DNA from: Methanobacterium sp.
Lineage (GTDB): Archaea; Methanobacteriota; Methanobacteria; Methanobacteriales; Methanobacteriaceae
Length of the DNA stretch: 6,775 nt
Assembly (NCBI GenBank): GCA_015661405.1
Contig: JACWMK010000085.1
Coordinates: 1 to 6,775 of the forward strand
Direction of reading: 5' to 3'
Each line of letters begins with the position of its first letter. Position 1 is the stretch's first letter. Made by a program: the position numbers and the translations under genes. This document shows positions 1 through 5,801 of this stretch, piece by piece. The notes beneath the pieces are model-generated. The model had not been told where the DNA came from and did not search any database. It saw nothing but the letters and a program-made list of their open reading frames with translations.

Positions 1-1410
1 TATAAAATAGATTATAGAATTCAAGAGCTTTTCCAAAATGAATTAACAAGTGATGATGAAGATATATTCTATGATACGATAATTTATAATCCTTATATTC
101 CCCATGTTCCTTATTATACTCAAATAAAACTTTTAACAAGCGCATTCACCAATGAAACCGCCCTTTTTGGTGGTGGGCGTGGCGGAGGTAAAACGGACAC
201 TCTTTTAATTGGTGGTGTTCAGTTTGCTCATGAATTTCCTCAATGGAAAGCTGGTATTTTAAGGTTAACTCATAAACATTTGTCTAGACTGGGTGCTGTA
301 CTTGATAGGGCTCAGAAATGGTTTAATCTACCATACCTCGTAGACGAGGGATTTGCACCGCATTGGAATCGAGAAACACATATATTCACCTTTCCAATTG
401 GATCAGGGTTAATGTTTGGTCATGTTCAACATAATACTGATGTCGATATTTACCAAGGAGCAGAATTACATCGTTTAGAATTAGATGAAGCTGTTCAATT
501 TACACAATATAAAATTACAGGTTTAAAAGGAAGTTTACGAAAAGAAGTAAATGATCCATTACCCATCAACTTCTGGTTCAGTGGAAACCCAGGTGGGATA
601 AGTCATGATTATTTTAATAAAAACCATGTTAAAGGACCTAAATTATTTATTCCATCACTTTATACTGATAATCCTTACTTAGATCATATTCAATATGGTT
701 CATTTTTAGATGATATTGCTGATGAAGACCCCATTAAAGGAAGACAATGGAAAGATGGTGATTGGGAAGCCGTACCTGAAGGATTAATGTTTAAGAGGGA
801 ATGGTTTACTAAGCACACTTATAGTTCATTACCTGAGGATATTATAGCTGCTTGTCGTTTATGGGATTTAGCTGCTACCGACCCTGAAGATCCAAATAAA
901 CCAAAAAATCCCGATGGCACCGCTGGATGTTATTTACTTAAAGGGGTAAGTGGAAAGGCGTACATTGATGATTATCAACATTTTAAGAAAGACCCCAGTA
1001 TAGCTGAGGATTTAATTTTTGATCAGATTAAAATTGACGGAAATCAATTAGAAAATGGAAATTTAATTTTACATAGAATAGAGCTTGAAGGTGGAGCATC
1101 ACCATTATACCTGGTTAATAGGTGGAGTTTAGATTTACCAGGTTATGATTTTGATGGACACAACATTCAAAAGAAGAATAAAATAGAAAGGGCTAAAGCC
1201 ATGTTGAAATTTGTTAAGCATGGCAATATGTATATGAAAGAGGACCCTTCATGGAATACTGCTTTTTTAAATGAAATTGGAAGTTTCCCTACTAAAGGAA
1301 TCCATGATGACATGGTTGATGCTTTAAGTGGTGCATTCTACGAGTTATTCATGGTTGAGGAAGAAGAGGAGAGGATCCCATTTGTAATGTCTCTGGGTAA
1401 CTGCAGATAA
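1..1410 (+). CDS. Phage terminase large subunit, 5'-partial
   Basis: This is the ATP-driven DNA packaging motor and genome-cutting nuclease that docks on the portal. The frame is open from base 1, so the gene begins upstream; 469 codons are visible and probably only a short N-terminus is missing. A TTG at 280 is not the start, because the ATPase motif lies before it. The motifs come in the family's order. Walker A GGGRGGGKTD is at 169-198. Walker B LELDEA is at 475-492. A coupling-motif-like FSGNPGG is at 577-597. The RNase H-like nuclease shows RLWDLAATD (catalytic Asp at 865-867), an acidic strand IELEGG near 1079-1096, and GIHDDMVDAL at 1297-1326, which supplies the last metal-binding Asp. 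The HDDMVDAL ending is typical of the family that includes the putative large terminase of methanogen virus psiM2. The motor and nuclease motifs look intact. Function is near certain; the psiM2 relationship is recalled from family knowledge, not computed. Confidence 0.95.
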   Translation, partial: YKIDYRIQELFQNELTSDDEDIFYDTIIYNPYIPHVPYYTQIKLLTSAFTNETALFGGGRGGGKTDTLLIGGVQFAHEFPQWKAGILRLTHKHLSRLGAVLDRAQKWFNLPYLVDEGFAPHWNRETHIFTFPIGSGLMFGHVQHNTDVDIYQGAELHRLELDEAVQFTQYKITGLKGSLRKEVNDPLPINFWFSGNPGGISHDYFNKNHVKGPKLFIPSLYTDNPYLDHIQYGSFLDDIADEDPIKGRQWKDGDWEAVPEGLMFKREWFTKHTYSSLPEDIIAACRLWDLAATDPEDPNKPKNPDGTAGCYLLKGVSGKAYIDDYQHFKKDPSIAEDLIFDQIKIDGNQLENGNLILHRIELEGGASPLYLVNRWSLDLPGYDFDGHNIQKKNKIERAKAMLKFVKHGNMYMKEDPSWNTAFLNEIGSFPTKGIHDDMVDALSGAFYELFMVEEEEERIPFVMSLGNCR

Positions 1411-1433
1411 AAATAAGATGAGGTTGATGATAA

Positions 1434-1589
1434 ATGGATTATAGTAAGGATGATGAATTAAAGGAACTTAAAGATGGATTGAAACCCTTAATGGAACGAT
1501 ACCCTAATTATATGATAACTGTTCATCCTAAGGGGGATGAGCGCATATTAAGAGCTTTAACTAATTTTTTAGAAGCAATATCACTCTAA
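1434..1589 (+). CDS. Small acidic-start hypothetical protein, 51 aa
   Basis: This short gene starts 23 bases after the terminase stop. The ATG at 1434 is preceded by GAGGT at 1420-1424, nine bases away, and the reading frame runs 51 codons to TAA at 1587. The protein starts MDYSKDDELKELKDGL and ends ALTNFLEAISL. It looks like a small, mostly helical, soluble protein with a charged N-terminal helix, a middle part around YPNYMITVHPKGDE, and a second helix. There is no signal peptide, membrane segment or cysteine. The good ribosome site and the close spacing to the terminase support a real, co-transcribed gene. I do not recognise the family and infer no function. A 20-base palindrome follows directly after its stop. 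Confidence 0.65.
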   Translation: MDYSKDDELKELKDGLKPLMERYPNYMITVHPKGDERILRALTNFLEAISL

Positions 1590-1590
1590 C

Positions 1591-1623
1591 TAAACTTTTA
1601 AAAAAGTTTAATCAAAACTTTTT
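1591..1623 (+). terminator. Palindrome with T-tract, possible terminator or operator
   Basis: A perfect 9-bp inverted repeat, TAAACTTTT at 1591-1599 and AAAAGTTTA at 1602-1610, is separated by only AA. It is followed by a second AAAACTTTTT run at 1614-1623. It starts two bases after the 51-aa gene and ends 12 bases before the ATG at 1636. The stem is all A/T except for one G-C pair, so it would be weak as an RNA hairpin. Archaeal termination depends mainly on T-rich stretches, which this offers on the + strand. A dimeric-repressor binding site is an alternative, given the winged-helix-like gene next to it. The repeat is certain; the role is a guess. Confidence 0.35.
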
Positions 1624-1635
1624 AGGCGATTTAAG

Positions 1636-1887
1636 ATGACTAAAAAACCAGATGAAATAGCTTTATGGAATAAGATTTGGGATCGGTTAGATAAAGGAGA
1701 AAAATTCTATGATGATTTCAATTTTGAAGACGTTGTAGATGAATTACAAATTCCAGATAAACGTGCAGATTATATCCTTGAGAAATGGTCTGGCTATGGT
1801 TTGGTTGACTATGGAGTTAATATATGGTATGGGTGGATTGCAGTGGAAGATGGGATTACTAGGAATAGTTTGGATGTGAAATCATAA
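1636..1887 (+). CDS. Small winged-helix-like hypothetical protein, 83 aa
   Basis: The protein is acidic and tryptophan-rich. Residues about 28-53 (FNFEDVVDELQIPDKRADYILEKW) have the helix-turn-helix pattern of a small winged-helix domain. LVDYGVNIWYGWIAVEDGI (about 56-74) fits the beta-hairpin wing followed by a short end. If so it could bind DNA or protein, either as a viral transcription regulator or as an accessory factor; no catalytic motif is visible. The start is ATG 1636. AGGCGAT at 1624-1630 is a weak ribosome site five bases upstream. The stop codon overlaps the start of the next gene by one base (TAATG at 1885-1889), so the two are probably translationally coupled and may work as a pair. 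The fold is read from sequence pattern only. Confidence 0.75.
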   Translation: MTKKPDEIALWNKIWDRLDKGEKFYDDFNFEDVVDELQIPDKRADYILEKWSGYGLVDYGVNIWYGWIAVEDGITRNSLDVKS

Positions 1888-2273
1888 TGTGGCCTTTTAA
1901 AAAAGAGTGTAATCCATTAAAAATGTTAAGGGATGATATTTATAGGATTACTGGACACTTGAATAATTGTGAATTTAGAGTAAAAAATTATACATTCAAC
2001 ACATATTGGAGTGGTCTTTTACAAGTTCCAGAAGATATTTATTATAATCGTGATGGTGAACAAAGATTTAGAAGTGCATTCGGAGAAATGGATGGCATAA
2101 AAATACTCAATGCAGATAACCAAGCAATCGAATTCTTCGCAGAAAATTATAAAGAAATATTATATTCTTGTTCTGAAGCAATTAACGCCCTTAAAAAAGA
2201 AGAAATTAAAACTAAACGATTGAAAGAAAATAGTTTAGAAAAATTAAGGAATAAAGTCTGTCAAAAAAACTGA
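1887..2273 (+). CDS. Hypothetical protein, 128 aa, coupled to upstream gene
   Basis: I do not recognise this family. The ATG at 1887 shares its A with the stop of the preceding gene, and GGATGTGA, ending nine bases before it, is a possible ribosome site. The protein begins MWPFKKECNPLKMLRDDIYR and has a mixed middle region with several aromatic residues (NYTFNTYWSGLLQVPEDIYY, about 38-57). It ends with two long helices: the first runs over about residues 77-102, and the second is very basic (KTKRLKENSLEKLRNKVCQKN). Cysteines are at about 8, 28, 95 and 125, too scattered to call a zinc site. There is no membrane segment or signal peptide. The basic C-terminal tail could contact nucleic acid or a partner protein. 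Overlap with the winged-helix-like gene suggests a shared function. Confidence 0.75.
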   Translation: MWPFKKECNPLKMLRDDIYRITGHLNNCEFRVKNYTFNTYWSGLLQVPEDIYYNRDGEQRFRSAFGEMDGIKILNADNQAIEFFAENYKEILYSCSEAINALKKEEIKTKRLKENSLEKLRNKVCQKN

Positions 2274-2286
2274 ATTATTTTAAAAA

Positions 2287-2320
2287 ATCTAAATATTTAG
2301 GTGAAATGTTTAGATACCTA
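2287..2320 (+). repeat. Nested inverted repeats in the leader of the 182-aa gene
   Basis: Three mutually exclusive pairings occur in 34 bases. CTAAATATTTAG at 2289-2300 is a perfect 12-base palindrome. ATCTAAA at 2287-2293 pairs with TTTAGAT at 2309-2315. TAGGT at 2298-2302 pairs with ACCTA at 2316-2320. The segment sits ten bases before the ribosome site of the gene at 2343. It could be a terminator, an operator, or alternating leader structures. The pairings are seen directly; a role is inferred and chance is possible in such A/T-rich DNA. Confidence 0.35.
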
Positions 2321-2329
2321 GCTAAAAAT

Positions 2330-2336
2330 GGGAGTG
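2330..2336 (+). promoter_or_regulatory. Ribosome binding site fixing the start at 2343
   Basis: GGGAGTG lies six bases before the ATG at 2343 and supports that start. An ATG at 2306, which opens a 14-codon frame running into this gene, has AGGTGA only one base upstream and is a poor start. Confidence 0.7.
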
Positions 2337-2342
2337 TTTTAA

Positions 2343-2891
2343 ATGGGTGAAGAAAATGAATATGAAGATATTCCTAGTTTCAGGGAATTAGATATACAAC
2401 CAATAGTTAGTCCTACTACTAATATGTGGATAATTAAGGAGCCAAATGAAAAATGTGAAGGCAAACCTTTGTTTAAAGTAAAATATAAAGATGCTAAAGC
2501 ATTATATCAGGATTTATTAAGATTTATAAATGCTATAGATAAAAGAAGATTCAATATTATATCTAAGGATATGTACACTGTTCATGAAAGTCATCAAATT
2601 TATGATGCCATAGTAGAAAACATCATAACAACTTGTGATGATCATGATGACGCTGAACTTATATGTGATCTCTTAAATAAAAATCATTCAGAAAATTTAA
2701 TAAAAAAACATCATGTACATATTTATAGGATTGATGCATTTGCAGAACTTGACGTAGAGGCAGGAACTCCAGAAGAAGCAAGAGAACTAGCCAAAATGAT
2801 GTTAAATAATAAACCTTATTCAGATATTGATGAATCTGATTTTAAAGATCCTGACACGGAATTTATTTTCATGACATTTGATAAACCCTAA
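2343..2891 (+). CDS. Hypothetical acidic protein, 182 aa
   Basis: This is a strongly acidic, soluble protein with no signal peptide or membrane segment. Three parts can be read. The N-terminal part (about 1-72) holds a strand pair and helix around PLFKVKYKDAKALYQDLLRF. The middle (about 73-115) contains CDDHDDAELICDLLNKN, the 'DD-A..LCDLLN' type of helix that I associate with hypothetical proteins of methanogen viruses. The C-terminal part (about 122-182) has a strand rich in V/A/E/D followed by AGTPEEARELAKMML. This 'strand, then EEA..A helix' layout is seen in small DpnD/PcfM-like domains, but the match is loose. The start at ATG 2343 has a good GGGAGTG ribosome site. It stands alone between two T-rich gaps, so it may be its own transcription unit. 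The function is unknown; a small accessory or host-interaction protein is the broadest fair guess. Confidence 0.75.
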   Translation: MGEENEYEDIPSFRELDIQPIVSPTTNMWIIKEPNEKCEGKPLFKVKYKDAKALYQDLLRFINAIDKRRFNIISKDMYTVHESHQIYDAIVENIITTCDDHDDAELICDLLNKNHSENLIKKHHVHIYRIDAFAELDVEAGTPEEARELAKMMLNNKPYSDIDESDFKDPDTEFIFMTFDKP

Positions 2892-2970
2892 TGTAATACT
2901 TTTTATTTTTGGCTTTTATAAGTAAAAACAAAAACCACCGTATATTTCTTAATTTTGTAATACTTTTTTT
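2892..2970 (+). repeat. T-rich gap with 13-base direct repeat and imperfect hairpin
   Basis: TGTAATACTTTTT occurs exactly twice, at 2892-2904 and 2956-2968, the second continuing to seven T's. Between them, TTTTTATTTTT at 2900-2910 and AAAAACAAAAA at 2924-2934 form an 11-bp stem with one mismatch and a 13-base loop. T-tracts just after a stop codon suggest termination of the 182-aa gene's transcript, perhaps by two tandem sites. The repeats are seen directly; the role is inferred. Confidence 0.4.
2914..2921 (+). promoter_or_regulatory. Possible archaeal TATA box
   Basis: TTTTATAA resembles the TATA box of methanogen promoters. With the usual 22-27 base spacing it would start transcription near 2940-2945, some 50 bases before the ATG at 2997. 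It lies in the loop of the imperfect hairpin described for this gap. A/T-rich DNA produces such matches easily, so support is weak. Confidence 0.22.
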
Positions 2971-2996
2971 AAAAATAAGCAATTTGAGGCAACCCT

Positions 2997-3224
2997 ATGA
3001 GAGCCGATGTTTTAAAAGAAAAAACTGAAATGGAAAAAATATGGGATTACTGGCATTATAACCTTAAAGAAAAAGGATGTCCACCAGCTAGCCCTTATAT
3101 TATGGATTGGGAGCAAATAAGTAGAAATAAGGATGATAATGATTTATGGCAACGTAGTTGGACAATTATTTTCATTTGTATTATTGTTTTATTATTTGGA
3201 TTAGTTGGATTATATGCATTATAA
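2997..3224 (+). CDS. Small C-terminally membrane-anchored protein, 75 aa
   Basis: The first 53 residues are charged and hydrophilic, with many tryptophans and tyrosines (IWDYWHYNLKEKGCPP, MDWEQ, DLWQRSW). Residues 55-74 (WTIIFICIIVLLFGLVGLYA without the W) are one uninterrupted hydrophobic stretch ending at the C-terminus. That is a single membrane span of the tail-anchored type, most likely with the soluble part in the cytoplasm. The start is ATG 2997 with GAGG eight bases upstream; an inner ATG at 3030 is a less likely start. It sits between T-rich gaps, just before the head genes. A holin or lysis helper, a superinfection-exclusion protein and a membrane-localising factor would each fit a small one-span viral protein. 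None is shown by sequence. There is no archaeal pseudomurein hydrolase gene beside it in this window. Confidence 0.75.
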   Translation: MRADVLKEKTEMEKIWDYWHYNLKEKGCPPASPYIMDWEQISRNKDDNDLWQRSWTIIFICIIVLLFGLVGLYAL

Positions 3225-3228
3225 TATT

Positions 3229-3262
3229 TTAAATTTTTTAGGATATTTTTAGCTAATTTTTA
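3229..3262 (+). terminator. T-rich spacer, possible terminator
   Basis: The gap between the 75-aa gene and the 316-aa gene holds three T-tracts in a row (six, five and five T's) within about 30 bases, ending just before the ribosome site AGGAG at 3264-3268. Repeated T-tracts on the coding strand are the main signal for intrinsic termination in archaea. There is no GC-rich stem. The tracts could equally be plain low-complexity spacer. Confidence 0.3.
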
Positions 3263-3277
3263 AAGGAGTTCTCATTT

Positions 3278-4228
3278 ATGTGTGATATTGTATCTGTAAT
3301 CGTAGATGAAACCCTAAATAGTATCCAGGAAGCAGCAAAGGATACCCCAACATTCACACCAAACCCAAATTTAGGTGAAGGTAAATCCACGCAGCCTAAC
3401 TTAGACCACCGACAGAACCTCCTAGATCATCTCAGTGATGTAGATAAAGAGCTGAGTAAAGTAATTGAATCGGATGCTACAGCCGATGATAAAAACCAGC
3501 AAATTGATAATTCAATTAACAAATTCATCTCAACAGTCCAAAATGAAAACACTACAATGGTTAATGGTAGATGGGATGACGGCTGGAGTTTAATGAATGG
3601 TTACCTTGAAAAAGCCAAAATAAAAATTAATAAACCAATAAATCCGTCAAGATTACAATCAATACTGCGCCAACAAAACCAGAATATAGAGGATCTAGCC
3701 TTAAGGTTACGTGGAAGATTAAGACAGATAGTAAACTTAGCAGATATAAGGAGTTATTACCAACAAGATAAACCATTCAAACAGAGTTTATGCACTTTAA
3801 AAGAGGATGTTCAACCTCAAAGTGATTGGAGTGCCTGTATGTTGGCACTGCATAAAAATAATCCAGATATGAGTGCTGATGAATTAGAAGAGCATTGTGG
3901 TGAGGATGATGGTAACACTTATAACGCTGCATTTAATCAAGCCCAGCTACAACTGGACACATTAGGTTTATTTGGCTGGCTTGAATCCTTCTTCTCAAGT
4001 TTCCTAGGTGCTGGTTTACTGGCTATGACATTATACAGCACTTTGACTATTGAATTACCCTGGCTTACCTGTGATGATACTGGAAACTGTGTGCGTAATG
4101 GTCCTTGTGAAGATTGTATTGCTTTGGCTGCAAGTGGACCGTATCCAATCAATAATTATCCGAGCGTACCTCATGATTTATGCCAATGTAATGACCCACC
4201 AGGCGAGCCTATCATTTCTTTTAGTTAG
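3278..4228 (+). CDS. Probable minor head / head-morphogenesis-like protein
   Basis: This 316-aa protein is encoded just before the portal. Residues 1-160 are hydrophilic and mostly helical, with a Gln/Asn/Asp-rich linker at 20-45. Residues 184-208 (WSACMLALHKNNPDMSADELEEHC) match the 'C...k..G.s.eeA..iC' helix pair often seen in phage head proteins. Residues 229-258 form a hydrophobic, glycine-containing stretch that could be an amphipathic helix or a membrane-contacting segment. The tail (265-304) has C265, C271, C277, C280 and ends PHDLCQC. It resembles the 'C..C..l..G.......P..H..C.C' ending of the Mu F / SPP1 gp7 head-morphogenesis superfamily, though the usual Arg before the last Cys is Gln here. 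The start is ATG 3278 with AGGAG nine bases upstream. Position in the head cluster supports a minor structural role near the portal. A different structural protein with a zinc-binding tail is possible. Confidence 0.55.
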   Translation: MCDIVSVIVDETLNSIQEAAKDTPTFTPNPNLGEGKSTQPNLDHRQNLLDHLSDVDKELSKVIESDATADDKNQQIDNSINKFISTVQNENTTMVNGRWDDGWSLMNGYLEKAKIKINKPINPSRLQSILRQQNQNIEDLALRLRGRLRQIVNLADIRSYYQQDKPFKQSLCTLKEDVQPQSDWSACMLALHKNNPDMSADELEEHCGEDDGNTYNAAFNQAQLQLDTLGLFGWLESFFSSFLGAGLLAMTLYSTLTIELPWLTCDDTGNCVRNGPCEDCIALAASGPYPINNYPSVPHDLCQCNDPPGEPIISFS

Positions 4229-4252
4229 AATTTATTAATTATCTCTTATTAT

Positions 4253-4259
4253 GGAGTGA
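4253..4259 (+). promoter_or_regulatory. Ribosome binding site of the portal gene
   Basis: GGAGTGA lies four bases before the ATG at 4264 and fixes that start. The site itself contains an upstream ATG (4251-4253) that reads Met-Glu-stop, so ATGGAG here is clearly part of the ribosome site and not a gene start. This matters for judging the protease start at 5973. Confidence 0.75.
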
Positions 4260-4263
4260 ATCT

Positions 4264-5784
4264 ATGTCAACGTCAAATGTAAATGTTAATGATTATTTTC
4301 ACATAGGAAACCCAGATACAAGTTACACTGTGGAAAGTTATCCTAAAACTTATCCCAATAGTAAACAGTATCCTACTCAGGCCAGTGACGAGCGACAAGA
4401 CCTTGTGAATATTTTAAATAATTTTTCATCAATGCGTTTTGAAAATATAGGAGATTTCTTTTCATATTATAAAGAGTCATATTTTCAAACAGCTTACATT
4501 AACCTCGGTATCAACCCATTGGGATGTTATCAGCTTGCTATGGGTAACCCGTTTATTATGGGTGCGGTGCATGCGATAAGTAAACCAATTGGTAGTGCAG
4601 ATATTATCGCAGTTCCAAATGACCAGAATGCGAAGCCGAATAATGTTTGGATAGATTACCTTGAAAATTTAGTGAATTACCCAAATCCATATACCCCAAA
4701 TAATGTATTTATGCAGCAACTCACCGAGGACAGGCTCCAAACAGGCAATGCATATGTAGAAGTCAATTACAATAAAAATGGATTCCCGGCACGATTAGAC
4801 CGTGTAAGTCCAGCTGTGCTTGAACCCAAACAGGTAGGTGGGGAGACGATCTATGTCAAGGAGAATGGATATGAATTCCCTGAAGGGTCACTGATTAAGA
4901 TCCAAAACCCGAACCCATTGAGCAGCCAGAAAGGTTTATCACCATTAGTTCCATTGATGAACCATTTAATGCTTAATAATGCCCTTACTGAGCATAACCT
5001 CCGTTTTTTCACAAAGGATATGCTTCGAGGTTTCATGAATCTTGATGCTAAGAATATGTCACATAAGACAGCTGTGGATGAGGCTAAACGTATTCAGGCC
5101 GAAATTAAGAATATGAATCAGAAAGGAGAGGCTGGACATATAGTCACCTATGGTGCTACTTTTAATATGCTAACTACCACGAACCGTGACATGCTCACAC
5201 CTGAGATTATGAAGGACATAATGCAGGCAGTTAAGACGATTTACCGCGTACCTCCACTCAAGATTATGGAGGCGATACCCGGGAGTTTGGGTGGTCAGGA
5301 TGAGACTCAGGATGATACTTTCAATGAAACATTAATTGATGAGATGGAGTTCACCCTCGCATATCTTAATTTCTATTTATTGAGCTGGGCTGGTATACCT
5401 GATACCCATTTATTCTATGATAACCTCACGAATACAGACCAGGAACGACAATCAAAGCTAGATACCATGAATCTTGTGAACGGAACAACCAGTATTGACG
5501 CGGTTCGTCTGGCGAGGGGTGATGATCCATATGGTGAAGAGTGGAGTAAGTATCCGTTGATTCCGAATAATTTAGTTCCAGCATCTAAGATTATGGATAT
5601 TAATTATACTGAGCCGGGCACTGCTCAGGCTTCAACGGCAGGCCCTAATACTGAGGTTGCGTATGATCAGCGTACAATATTAACCGATGAAGTCCCCAAC
5701 CATGTTCAAGTTAGTTATGATAATCAGAAAGTATTAGAGGAACAGATTCGGAAGCGTGTACGTCAATTAACTAAAGGTACCTAA
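4264..5784 (+). CDS. HK97-type phage portal protein
   Basis: The portal forms the dodecameric ring at one head vertex, nucleates head assembly, docks the terminase and passes DNA. At 506 aa it is within or slightly above the family's usual size. Family landmarks appear in order: NPFIMGAVHAISKPIGSADI (95-114) at the start of the core; PNPYTPNNVFMQQLTEDRLQTGNAYVEV (140-167), the conserved 'N.y.....f....v.d.l..GNaYv'; GLSPLVPLMNHL (224-235) leading into the stem; the long helix with AEIKNM; and RVPPLKIMEAIPGS (328-341) followed by DDTFNETLIDEME (350-362). NGTTSIDAVRLARGDDPYG (406-424) begins the C-terminal helix that often lies near the wing/crown. The N-terminal 55 residues are Asn/Tyr/Ser-rich and likely disordered. 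The gene follows the putative minor head gene by 35 bases with its own ribosome site. It precedes the protease, as in most HK97-like clusters. Confidence 0.93.
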   Translation: MSTSNVNVNDYFHIGNPDTSYTVESYPKTYPNSKQYPTQASDERQDLVNILNNFSSMRFENIGDFFSYYKESYFQTAYINLGINPLGCYQLAMGNPFIMGAVHAISKPIGSADIIAVPNDQNAKPNNVWIDYLENLVNYPNPYTPNNVFMQQLTEDRLQTGNAYVEVNYNKNGFPARLDRVSPAVLEPKQVGGETIYVKENGYEFPEGSLIKIQNPNPLSSQKGLSPLVPLMNHLMLNNALTEHNLRFFTKDMLRGFMNLDAKNMSHKTAVDEAKRIQAEIKNMNQKGEAGHIVTYGATFNMLTTTNRDMLTPEIMKDIMQAVKTIYRVPPLKIMEAIPGSLGGQDETQDDTFNETLIDEMEFTLAYLNFYLLSWAGIPDTHLFYDNLTNTDQERQSKLDTMNLVNGTTSIDAVRLARGDDPYGEEWSKYPLIPNNLVPASKIMDINYTEPGTAQASTAGPNTEVAYDQRTILTDEVPNHVQVSYDNQKVLEEQIRKRVRQLTKGT

Positions 5785-5801
5785 AGAAAGGTGGAATAAA
5801 T

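Noticed and set aside
280..282. TTG at 280 as the terminase start
   Set aside because: The same frame is open back to base 1 and contains the Walker A motif at 169-198, which must be part of the protein.
2306..2350. 14-codon leader peptide before the 182-aa gene
   Set aside because: Its AGGTGA is only one base from the ATG, too close for normal initiation, and the peptide has no notable content.
2319..3255. 11-base inverted pair TAGCTAAAAAT (2319-2329) and ATTTTTAGCTA (3245-3255) flanking the 182- and 75-aa genes, considered as ends of a small mobile unit
   Set aside because: Matches of this length in A/T-rich DNA are expected several times by chance in a window this size; no transposase and no target duplication are seen.
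3937..4152. 71-codon open frame on the - strand
   Set aside because: It lies wholly inside the 316-aa head gene, shows no domain or ribosome site, and is opposite to every other gene.
4050..4238. 62-codon open frame on the + strand in another frame
   Set aside because: It overlaps the Cys-rich tail of the head gene, whose own frame has recognisable motifs; no good ribosome site precedes it.
4851..5036. 61-codon open frame on the - strand
   Set aside because: It is a shadow inside the portal gene, whose conserved core covers the same bases.
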